DNA from: Steromphala cineraria | Lineage: Eukaryota; Mollusca; Gastropoda; Trochida; Trochidae | Length of the DNA: 64,000 nt | Reading direction: 5' to 3' | Assembly (NCBI GenBank): GCA_916613615.1 | Contig: OU744726.1 | Span: 15,007,515 to 15,071,514 of the forward strand | Shown: piece by piece, positions 22,078 to 33,143 of the stretch | How positions within the stretch are numbered: position 1 is the stretch's first letter | Layout: every line of letters begins with the position of its first letter | Notes under the pieces: model-generated | What the model was told of the DNA's origin: nothing | The model's database searches: none | The model's input: the letters and a program-made list of their open reading frames with translations, nothing else | Translations under genes and position numbers: made by a program

Positions 22078-25000
22078 TGAACTAATACACCAGACCGCCA
22101 TGTTAACGGACGAGATGTCGCACGCTTTTCGCATGCTGTCCAGTAGCCAAAAGGTTCTGCATTCCCATGTCACATGTTTTTCTCAAACGACCATTAATAT
22201 CGCCGCCCATTTTCAAAATATGGTTGTGTATGTAATGCCATAATTTCAACACGTATGGATAATAAGTAAATAACACATATTATCTTCTCAAATCTTAACA
22301 TGGCCTCGTTCTAAGAGAAAAATGTGCTCAACTCACATGTGAAGAAAAGTAATTTTTCTATAATCGGCTTAAAACCTACTAACTGGTTTCTAATGGAACA
22401 TCAAACTTTGATTGTGTTTAGAGGTCTGATTTCATGGCACAGAAAGTGTTTCACTTTACCAGAAGTACGAAGATATGTTAGAGCAACTTTCTACAAATTT
22501 TCATGTTTAAGGAGGCCATTTAAAAAAAACCTGACATGCGAGATTTAAACGTTGTGAGCATATTGTCGGAAGAGCATGGGAGTGGTGGTGTAACAAATAT
22601 TGATAAAGTAACAAAGTCTTTAACAACTAATTCCAATTAAAAGACTTAGAAGATCCCTCTGCTGAGTGCAAGAGAAACAAACATTCGAAATGACTCAAAT
22701 TGCTAAAAGCTTACTTTTAAAGAGGCTTCACGTTCATCCATTTCCGTGCCTTCATTTGCATGTTTCTTTCATTATCTGGACGTTTATCTCACCATATTTA
22801 CTTGTTACCTGTAAGCTTAATATAAATACTGTTACATGCCACAAAAGTTTTATCCATTACCGACAAATCAATAATTCTAATAAATACGTTACGTACACCG
22901 ACTTGTCCTTGTCGACCTGTCATAAATTGGAAATTTGTAAGCAAGCATTTGCATCCATACATACAATAGTTTAACAATAAACACAGCAAAAACACGGCGT
23001 TTTTTACTTTCTGTTCATTATACTAGCTCTTTAAATGATATATTTAGCTAATTCATACCTTCCTTATTCTTTGTTTCCATGAAATTATTGACCAAATACA
23101 TTAATGAGTAAACAGAATTTTACCTCAATTAGCATACAACTACCACGAAACAAAATACCCCTGTTATCTATTGATATGATTTCCTTAGTAGTCACTTCAG
23201 AAAAGATCGTTTTAAAAGAACTAAGATTAGGATATGACTCTTCATTTACTAAAAAAATATTTTTAAATATACAGGATTGCATTGACAAGTACATAATTAG
23301 GCTAAACGATCTGTGATGTAATAACGGTCCCTGACTAAATTTGGTAACAAATAATTAGCGGAGACCAGGGCAAAGCGCGCCCCTGGGGCAGAAGTGACTA
23401 AGCGTGTATTCTTCTTAACGATCACAAATGACGTTGTTTATCATTACCAACCAATGAAAGAAACGTTGAGCAGCGTTGTGTCCCACGCTGGAATCTTTTG
23501 CTTTAGTTGGGGATGTACGGTTTTAAATATTCGAAAAAAAAACGGTTTTTGCTGTAAGAAATGATTATGTCTTAATTCAAATATTTCATTAAAACATAAA
23601 ACGGAACATTGAACTCTCGTGCACCTATAATATATAGTGGTATCATGCATTCATTCTCTATTGAAAGTTTTGAATGATTACTTTAATAACTTTCTGTGAT
23701 GAACATATCGAATGTTATCCTCAATGGGGCACTATCCGAATAGCATTCGATATGTGCATTTAAAAAAAAACTCTTTAAAGCAAAATATTTTCTCATGCAA
23801 TGAGTAAGTGATACCAATTTACATGTATGTTCAATGTGCACTAAGGTTCATATTGCAGTTTGTACTTCAATGAAATTTCTAAATTGGGAGATATTGTTTC
23901 CTTATTGCCGTTTTCAAACAATGTTTGTAATGATACGTCTCCAACTCACTCAAACGATGCCAGTGTCGTTTAGAACGTTTGCTTTCGTTTGTGTACCATT
24001 AGTGGTGGTACGTGGTCCTGTGCAATGCTCAGTCGATCGGTATCAGAATAGTTCAGCAACAATGGGCGCAGCTCGCTGGATGGGCGGGTAACCCATTGCT
24101 GGATAATCTGAGAGTTTGAAGGGTTGATTGCCTGCCCCACACTGAGACATAAGTTAAGAAACTTGTTGTGTCACCCTGGGTATAGGAGACTTAATCCTAA
24201 GCGTGTCCACCCAGCAGTACACTCAGGGGCAAAAGAAACGATACCATATAAAATGCATGAAAGGTTACGCTACGAGTGATAGTTACGGCGTAAACAGGGT
24301 TATTTCATGACTTCAAGAGCGAACTGAACTAAGTTATTAATTTCAAAGCCATATCTGCTAACACTTTTAAAAACACGCCTTTCAAAAAAAGCCGTTTAAA
24401 AATCTCATTTACTACACGAGATAGGATAGTGAAAATGGAACTTATGCTATTTTTTAAACCAACTTACAGACAAAATGCATTAACAAAATGATATCTATCA
24501 AAGAGTTTTATATTCAAAATATCTTTAATTTATCAAATTTATAAATTTGATAATTTCTTTATTCCAATTCCAAAGATTATGACCAAAAGTAACAGTGAAA
24601 AAGTTGTTTTAGTACCCCTCGTGTATTTGAACAGTCATACAATTATAAGTACATGTATCATACTTTGATGTTTTGAAATTGTGATTAGTTCTTAACAACT
24701 GATGTGCCTATCAATATGGTTCGTAGTCGCATTTCATTTACAACAGGATTTAGTTTTGTATTTTTTTGAAAGGTTGGTATCGTTTCTTTTGCCCCTGAGT
24801 GTCATTGGGTACCTGGTATGACACGATTTGAACATCGAGCGCCTTACAGGCTGACGGTTGTATTCTCATTTGGGAGTGATCTGTACTCGTTGACCAGGGG
24901 TAATATGTCACTAGCCGCTTTGAACTGCAATGTGCATGGATATATGCGCTATATAAATGAAATTTTATTATCATAAAGCCATATGTCGATCGTTAAGGGG

Positions 25001-25203
25001 ACATAACACTTAGTAACTTTGTCCCAACAGCGCCCTGTGCCTTCCCTATTGCGAGCAGCCGTAATTTGTTAACAGTTTTTAAATGTTAACATTTATGAAT
25101 TGAATCATTTATGTTATGTAAATGCTTCATCGTGAAAGCAAAAAAAAACCAACAAAAAACAGGAAATCATTTCATTTTCAAAATCGGAAAGAATAAGTTC
25201 ATA
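22078..25203 (+). repeat. Segmental duplication, copy 1
   Basis: Starting ACTAATACACCAGACCGCCA and ending around GGAAAGAATAAGTTCAT, this block is colinear with 25407-28733 and mostly highly similar. Copy 1 alone has an extra stretch at about 23745-24470. No protein-coding exon is evident in either copy; short open frames inside are not shared as conserved reading frames. Confidence 0.75.
23745..24470. mobile_element. Insertion unique to segmental copy 1
   Basis: It is absent from the corresponding site near 27545 in copy 2. It contains ACACTCAGGGGCAAAAGAAA (24219 onward), whose 28-bp complement lies at 24775-24802 in the flanking duplicated DNA. This suggests that a related element supplied both arms. 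Confidence 0.45.
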
Positions 25204-25225
25204 TATATGTAGGACTCGAATCCAT

Positions 25226-25322
25226 AGCAGGCCTCAAATCCGTGGCGGATTTTCAAATCCATGGCGGATTTTCAAATCCATGGCGGATTTTCAAATCCAT
25301 GGCGGATTTTCAAATACATGGA
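25226..25322. repeat. 19-bp minisatellite at the duplication junction
   Basis: About five units of ATGGCGGATTTTCAAATCC, the first degenerate. It lies in the 200-bp spacer exactly between the two segmental copies. Confidence 0.8.
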
Positions 25323-25923
25323 AAATTGCCGTACCTATCAAAAGCTGTGACGGATTTTGTATGGATTGTGATGAGATATTTTCAGCTGGGTAGACTTATG
25401 TTTTTAACTAATACACCAGACCGCCATGTTAACGGACGAGATGTCGCACGCTTTTCGCATGCTGTCCAGTAGCCAAAAGGTTCTGCATTCCCATGTCACA
25501 TGTTTTTCTCAAACGACCAGTAATATTGCCGCCCATTTTCAAAATATCGTTGTGTATGTAATGCCATAATTTCAACACGTATGGATAATAAGTAAATAAC
25601 ACATATTATCTTCTCAAATCTCCGTATGGCCTCGTTCTAAGAGAAACATGTGCTCAACTCACATGTGAAGAAAAGTAATTTTTCTATAATCGGCTTAAAA
25701 CCTACTAACTGGTTTCTAATGGAACATCAAACTTTGATTGTGTTTAGAGGTCTGATTTCATGGCACAAAAAAGTGTTTCACTTTACCAGAAGTACGAAGA
25801 TATGTTAGAGCAACTTTCTATAACTGTTCATGTTTGAGGAGGCCATTTAAAAAAAAACCTGACATGCGAGATTTAAACGTTGTGAGCATATTGTCGGAAG
25901 AGCATGGGAGTGGTGGTGTAACA

Positions 25924-26556
25924 CATACCATGCCCACATGTCGGTCCCTTTAATATTGGCCGTGGTGTATCTTATAGTTACACCACGGCCTGAAGTAACC
26001 ATTGACCGTAGCTATCTCATTGGCTCGCTGCAGTTTAGCAAGCCACGCCTACCGTTCACGCACTAAAGGAATTTGCTGAAGAGGATGTAAATATTCTATA
26101 AAATGGCACAATAAAAAGAACGTCAAGTTTTAATGAAGCACATTCAAACAAATAGGACTATCGAACATAATCCATTTTGAACAATTAGAAACACCATAGG
26201 CTAGTGAAAATGTACTTGAATGAATAGTTATATAGTCTATTAATTATTTACGACAATATAAGGTCGTCAATCATGTCATCCCACTCGCGACTCGACATTG
26301 TGGCCATGTGAAACTGAATGATTTCAAATTCAAATTTCCGGCGCAGATCTCGTACAGATTTTGACAACGTGCAATGTGGGCGTGGTACAAAGCAGTTACT
26401 TCATCCAATCACTCGAGGTTGATCCAGTTACACCACACCTGATCGCTGTTTGATTGACAGCTGAATTTGCGTCTCGGACTACCGTCCTCGACGAATTCAG
26501 CTGTCAATCAAACAGCGACCAGGTGTGGTGTAACTGGATCAACTTCTCGTTTATGG
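25924..26556. mobile_element. Insertion in segmental copy 2 with strong hairpins
   Basis: The insertion interrupts TGGTGTAAC...GATAAAGTAAC, continuous in copy 1 near 22592-22610. It contains a 12-bp-stem hairpin (GGCCGTGGTGTA/TACACCACGGCC, 25957-25989) and a large hairpin at 26418-26543. The end motif GGTGTAAC appears on both sides and may be a target duplication. Confidence 0.55.
26418..26543. repeat. Long hairpin, about 52-bp arms
   Basis: GTTGATCCAGTTACACCACA at the left is complemented by the right arm ending TGTGGTGTAACTGGATCAAC, with only a few mismatches and a loop of about 22 nt. Confidence 0.8.
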
Positions 26557-28368
26557 ATAAAGTAACAACGTCTTTAAAAAACGTTTGCACTTACAACTAA
26601 TTCAAATTAAAAATCTTTAGTACATCCCTCTGCTGAGTGCAAGAGAAACAAGCACTCGAAATGACTCAAATTGCTAAAAGCTTACTTTTAAAGAGGCTTC
26701 ACGTTCATCCATTTCATTTTCATTTTATGTATGATCCGTGATTTCATTTGCATGTTTCTTTCATTATCTGGACGTTTATCTCACAATATTTACTTGTTTC
26801 CTGTAAGCTTAATATAAATACTGTTACATGCCACAAAAGTTTTATACATTACCGACAATCAATAATTCTAATAAATACGTTACGTACACCGACTTGTCCT
26901 TGTCGACCTGTCATAAAGTGGAAATTTGTAAGCAAGCATTTGCATCCATACATACAATAGTTTAACAATAAACACGGCAAAACACGGCATTTTTTACTTT
27001 CTGTTCATTATAATAGCTTTTTAAATGATATATTTAGCTAATTCATACCTTCCTTATTCTGTGTTTCCATGAAACTATTTACCAAATACATTAATGAGTA
27101 AACACGTACATATTTAGGCTAAACGATCTGTGATGAAATAACGGTACCTGACTAAATTTGGGAACAAATAATTAGGGGAGACCAGGTAAAAGCGTGCCCC
27201 TGGGGCAGAAGTGACTAAGCGTGTTTTCTTCTTAACGGTCGACAAATGACGTTGTTTATCATTACTAACCAATGAAAGAAAACCTTGAGCATGGTTGTGT
27301 CCCACGCTGGAATCTTCTGCTGGAATCTAGTTGGGGATGTACGGTTTTAAATATTCGAAAAAACGGTTTTTGCTGTAAGAAATGATTATGTCTTAATTCA
27401 AATATTTCATTAAAACATAAAACGGAACATTGAACTCTCGTGCACCTATAATATATAGTGGTATCATGCATTCATTCTCTATTAAAAGTTTTGATTGATT
27501 TCTTTAAGAACTTTCTGTGATGAACACATCGAGTGCTACCCTCAATGCATGACAAAATGCATGAACAAATTTAAACCTATCAAGAATTTTTATATATCAA
27601 AATATCTTTAATTTTATCAAATTAATAAATTTCATAATTTCTTTTTTTCCAATTCAAAAGATTATGACCAAAACTAACATTGAAAAGGCTGTTTGGTACC
27701 CCCTCGTGTATTTGAACAGTCATACAATTATAAGTATCATATACTTTGATGTTTTGAAATTGTGAGTACTGATGTGCCTATCAATATGGTTGTATTTACA
27801 ACAGGATTAAGTTTTGTACTCTTTTGAAAAGTTGGTATCGTTTCTTTTGCCCCTGAGTGTAATTGGGTACCTGGTATCATACGATGGTCTAAATGTGAAC
27901 CTCGAGCGCCTTACAGGCTGACGGTTGTATTCTCCTTTGGGAGTGATCCGTACTGGTTGAGCACTATAATGACCGTGGGTAATATGTCACTAGCCGTTTG
28001 AGCATGCACTGTGCATGGATATATGCGCTATATAAATGTACTTTTATTATCATAATGCAATTTATTATATGAACGTCCGTCTTTCTGATTGGCCCACATG
28101 ACAGCAATGACGTCAAGCAATGTCAACCTGTGTGAAGAGTGAGAGGTTGATATAACAATCCAAGCACCTCCCGTGGCTAAAAATAGATTTGAGAATTACG
28201 TCTCGAACTTCGCACATCACATATCACGTTTTTAATCAAGCAATATGCATCGCTTAATGACTGTGCTGAATTAGAGTTATGTCCCTTATAGTTTTAGCCA
28301 TATTAGAGTGATGTCCCTTATTTGCACAGAAGAAAAGTGATTCAAGAACATTTTTTCATATAATAAAA

Positions 28369-28509
28369 CAATTATAGACTTCAGATTCGGTTGATTCAAT
28401 GATTTGTCGACCTTGCACACGTGATATTCACCTCTGCGTTGCCTCGGTGAATATCAAGTGTCCAAGGTCGACAAATCATTGGATCAACCGAATCTGAAGT
28501 CAATAATTG
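28369..28509. repeat. Long hairpin, about 63-bp arms, in segmental copy 2
   Basis: The left arm CAATTATAGACTTCAGATTC and the right arm ending GAATCTGAAGTCAATAATTG are nearly complementary around a loop of about 13 nt. It belongs to the copy-2-specific insertion and is probably a foldback MITE. Confidence 0.8.
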
Positions 28510-29073
28510 TTTAATGTCGATCTTTAAAGGGACGTAACACTTAGTAACTTTGTCCCGATGGCGCTCTGTGCCTTCCCTATTGAAAGAACCCGTAAATTTT
28601 AAAGACAGTTTTTAAAAGTTAACATTTATGAACTGATTTCATTTAGCTAATTTAAATGCTTCATCGTGAAAGTAAAACACCTGTAGGAAATCATGTCATG
28701 TTCATAATCGGAAAGAATAAGTTCATCTTAACATTTACACTTCAATAGTAATTGACAGTTCCATTGTTTCTTTAGAGGGTAATAGATGCTTTCAGATCTC
28801 ACTGATCTAACTGTTGTCCATCGTTCTACCTGCAGTTATTATGACAGACAGGCAGAGAGAATAATTTATTTAGATTTGCAGCGTTCAATCACCAACCAAA
28901 CCTGTGTTGTGCGTTCGTGTCAATTTTAATACATGTATCAGATATTAATTATATACTGTTTCAGTATGATATTTTAGTGTCTCATAGGTAATACTGGCCG
29001 GGTAATGTACATTTTATCAAGTTTGTGAACAGTTATTATCTGTAGGATAAATACTTCATGCGAAAGAGTTAGT

Positions 29074-29167
29074 CATCTTCCGCACGCATCGGGCGAGATA
29101 TGCATTTACAAGAAATTCATATTCTTTTCTTGTAAATGCATATCTCGCCCGATGAGTGCGGAAGATG
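29074..29167. mobile_element. 94-bp foldback MITE with perfect 8-bp target duplication
   Basis: The arms of about 42 bp start CATCTTCCGCACGCATCGGG. The flanks GAGTTAGT at 29066-29073 and 29168-29175 are identical. The 8-bp duplication and the CATCTTCC terminus point to a hAT-related source. Confidence 0.85.
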
Positions 29168-29337
29168 GAGTTAGTAAGCACATAATGCACAATGCTGTAT
29201 TAGAGTTTAAATAGGAAGTATGGGGAAGACAAGGAGTAATACGGGTGACCAACTTCTCCAATGAAGCCATTTATAATACATAAAGCTCCTTGTCTTCCTG
29301 ATATATTGTACATGCATGGAGTATTCGGAGAATTTAA

Positions 29338-29635
29338 AGGGGCAGTAGCACGTTTTTTTAAAATGATATATTTTTAATTCTTCGCTGATAATTGTACGTA
29401 AATGTATTTTTTTGATAGTGTGAAATATCTCATTAAACAAACCAATCACCCATAGCTAGAGAGAAAATATAAATATTCATTTGTGTGTGAACGTGAAAAT
29501 GGAATCGCATGGCTGAACTTAACATTATACATTTGATTTATTACTGCTTCATTTAGGTAAAATACCTTGTCTTTCAAATGGAACCTTTTCCTGATATCAC
29601 CATTATATTCCCACTAAAAACGTGCTACTGCCCCT
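29338..29635. mobile_element. 298-bp MITE flanked by TTAA
   Basis: AGGGGCAGTAGCACGTTTTT at the left is complemented at the right by AAAAACGTGCTACTGCCCCT. TTAA is present at 29334-29337 and 29636-29639. The TTAA flank suggests a piggyBac-type target, though the ends are not typical piggyBac ends. Confidence 0.75.
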
Positions 29636-29639
29636 TTAA

Positions 29640-30316
29640 CAACGTTCAATTTGATTATGTTGTAACAGTGCCCATATAGATTAAACTCAGCTAATTTGCC
29701 TTTTGCAAAATAAACTGAAATACCTTACATTTATCCACTATCGATTTGCTAATTACAACAACGTCATTTTACATATTATGTGAACATGTCCATTCGAAAA
29801 CCGACATTAGATAAATAGGTCATCGACTCCTAACATATAGTAATAACGCGCCCCTTACTGATACAGCACTGCAAATGAAATGGTCGTAAATTACCCAAAT
29901 GTACCTCAGTTTTTTGTTTGTTTTGCACCTTAAATGGGCCTCAACTTGTCCGTCACGGTAAAGGAACTGTCACTGACGAGATTTGTGTGAGAAAGTCAGT
30001 TTCTCCTGCGGATGATGTTCATATGTGCCGCGGTGAGTATTCACACATTTAAATATTCTAGTGATATTCTGTTATGCTATTTAGCTGTCGTTTTGTAACT
30101 AAATTAAGAGTCAGTTTGACCTAACGTGTGTCAGTGAAATTTACAACCTACGACTTTGAGGACCACGCGGAGAGCGTCACGTGACCGCCGTTTATGCAGA
30201 CTGTCTCGCCAGGTAAATAAATCGGTGGAAAATTAGAATCGTATTTTTACCGGAACGAATAAAACTTCATGAAAATCTCCTGGACCAATAAATGTATCAT
30301 AATCAAATAGTAAATG
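29640..30316. other. No gene seen
   Basis: Intergenic DNA of mixed composition with a GC-richer part around 29930-30200. No exon with both splice signals was found. Confidence 0.3.
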
Positions 30317-30575
30317 ATATTTTTTGTATCGATTTGTTAGCAGGCTTTTATGGTTAACACGAAATAATCTCTTCATTTTATTCGTGTAGACTTTCGACCT
30401 TGATTAAAAAGTACATTTTAACTCAATCTTTTCACTCACAAGATAGTATCTTGTGAGTGAAAAGATTGAGTTAAAATGTACTTTTTAATCAAGGTCGAAA
30501 GTCTACACGAATAAAATGAAGAGATTATTTCGTGTTAACCATAAAAGCCTGCTAACAAATCGATACAAAAAATAT
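30317..30575. repeat. Perfect palindrome: 129-bp arms, 1-nt spacer
   Basis: Arm 30317-30445 is the exact reverse complement of 30447-30575, centred on G30446 (CACAAGATA-G-TATCTTGTG). I compared the full arms base by base and found no mismatch. Outside, the similarity continues a few bases with an indel (AATGAT.../...ATTACATT). No target duplication is visible. Confidence 0.9.
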
Positions 30576-33143
30576 TACATTCTGCTGAAGATGTTGAAAA
30601 TACGGAAACATGATTTTAACATGTAAAAAGGGATTGGCATTTGAGCTACATGTACTGTGAGTGTTACGAGAGGTCATACATGTACGTGTGAAGCTTTGGA
30701 AGTATAATTATTTTTAATAATACAATTTATTAATATGGAGTACTTTGAATTGATGACATGCTAGTATTCTCTAAATGTACTCAAAATCTCAAAGAAAAGT
30801 CGAGCAATAAAAAACTTATCACCCAAGGAAATGATAAAAAGGTGTGTAAAAACTTTGGTTATTTTATAAAGAGTACTCAAAGCGTTTGACATGAAATTTG
30901 AGGTGTTTAAAGAAGGAAACGAGAGTGTGTATTCATATTAACAGGATTATTCTTTTAATAAACTACTTGTCATTCATCTCCCTTTCTGACTGAATAATAT
31001 TGATTCATCTCCTCTTCTGACAAATGTTTATTCATTTACCTCAAACAAACCAGTCACTCTTGCCCTTCACAAGGTGTCATTACATCAGATTGTATCATTG
31101 TTTGTACACTACAATAGAAAGTCACCAGACCGTGACAATAAAGCCTTGAGGGTCAAAACAGGTGATGCGTTACGCATGCGTGATGATACTGTTTTCTGCA
31201 CTTGTGATGTTAAGATGAACTTTGTAACTTTGTAGTTGAAGAAAGTCGGTTAGATCTGCTCTAATACATCATGAATCTTTAAATGGTTAGTCTTTCTTAT
31301 TATATAGACACCAATATTTATATATATATATGGATTGTTACTACTAAGCGGCTACCTATCATGTGAGATTTAATCTTACGATTGTTTTATTTTATGAACA
31401 AATTCCATAGGAATAAGCATAAAATGCATGGTGCCTCATCGCAGGGCAATATCTGAGTGAAGAAGATAAATATAGAAAAGTATGCCCCTTTACAATAATG
31501 TATGTATGTAAAGAATGAGTTAAGAAAGATTTAATGAACCTGTACACATTGCTTATCTCCAAAATAGAAAGTTAGATATGACACCCATGTGTTTTTCCTT
31601 CACGTAACCTTGCTCACAATATGTGCACATTAACAGGCAAGACGATGTTCAAATGTACAGATGTCACCTGATACTTATGTAGCACCGAAAATAAGTGTAT
31701 ACTTTAAAGAAGCAGGGTCCTCAAGTTATGTAGGATTAAACCATAAAGATATCCATTTACCGTTTTAAGATTACCAATAGTGCACATCATTGAAGTTCAA
31801 ATTTGTCATAGGTAATATTACGTTACACCAATTTCCTGAGGCATCGACCCTTATCCTACCCGATTAGCATCTACCTGATAACACCTGAGTATCATTCCCA
31901 TACCTGCAGAACAGGTGAACGACTAGACCCCCCGGCTGTGTAGGTAGGTAGGTATTTACTACAGGTAAAAACAATTATGTACATTCACTGGTCATTACGT
32001 TGAAGGTGAGTTGTCCTGGTTTGACATGTATGAAGGCATGTTTTGTGTAGAGAGAACCTGTACTTGTTGACCGCAACTATACTCTTTAGATGCGTGGAAT
32101 ATACCCGTTTTATAATAGGAATTCATGGGATATAAACTGTCGAATGTGTGTAAGGTTAACATGCTGACTGTGTGTACTTTAAGGTGAGTTACGTGTGAAC
32201 TGCAAATCGATTTAGTGTCCTATTTGTTTTACCTTCATACTCTTTAACATAATTTATGTCACTTTTTTCACATGCCATATGATATACTAGACCTTATTTG
32301 GAAAAGAGCCATCGCCTGAAGATAAGAGAAATTCGAAACATGTTTAATGAAATGAATGAAACCACAAAAGTAAGAAGAAATGAAAAGCATTTTCAATTGT
32401 CAGGAAAAATGTTTTGATATTTACTAATAAGAACTCAATGCAAGTCATCTAACAATGAATACTTGTGATGTGTATCTGCTTCTAATATATAAACAATAAT
32501 CTATGGATAATTCCGCTTTGGATTTAGATTTGAAAACGAAGTTTTTGTTCATACTTCTAAATATTTTGTACTGAAAATACATTTTGTTTGTGTCGTTACC
32601 ATATTAGGGGTGGTGCTTTTTAACGACATACCCTTTTCGTGTGATAACCAAGTAATGTATTTCATTGTATTAGTATTATCAGACCTGGCTTGAGCAACAT
32701 GATTCATGTGTTATGCTATGTGTCATATAATAAAACAGATCAATGCGCATTTAGCTATTTAATTTTGTTTTATTGTCTAATAGATCACTTCTTGCCGTTC
32801 AGCTGCTATATTCGTGCCATTTATAACTTGTCCCAAGTATGTACGCTCTGACACATTCATAAAACATTTTTCTTCTTTTGTCATTAATTCCCAACCACGT
32901 ATCGTCCTTTTATCAATGTTTAAACTAATCATGTTTATCATATGATAATACTTTATACATTGAAATTACATTACATTCATAACTGTATGCCTTTGATTCC
33001 AGCATTAACATGCAAATGAAACCTATGGAAAGCCTATAACGAGCCAAGTGACAAAGTGCAACTCTCCCAAACAACAGGACCCTTTATCTAGTACGTAGTG
33101 ATTTACAGTCAGGATGATAGAATACTTCTTTCAACTACCCAAG
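30576..33143. other. Gene-free DNA and presumed P450 promoter region
   Basis: AT-rich, with a short (TA)n run near 31318. No exon was supported. The last part should hold the P450 promoter and 5' UTR, but no clear TATA box was recognised. Confidence 0.35.

Larger units (their letters stand above)
25407..28733 (+). repeat. Segmental duplication, copy 2
   Basis: Colinear with 22078-25203. It carries extra insertions at about 25924-26556 and 28068-28510 that copy 1 lacks. Confidence 0.75.

Noticed and set aside
30317..30575. Classifying the perfect palindrome as a MITE
   Set aside because: No target-site duplication and no inverted terminal spacer or second copy in the window. Origin left open.
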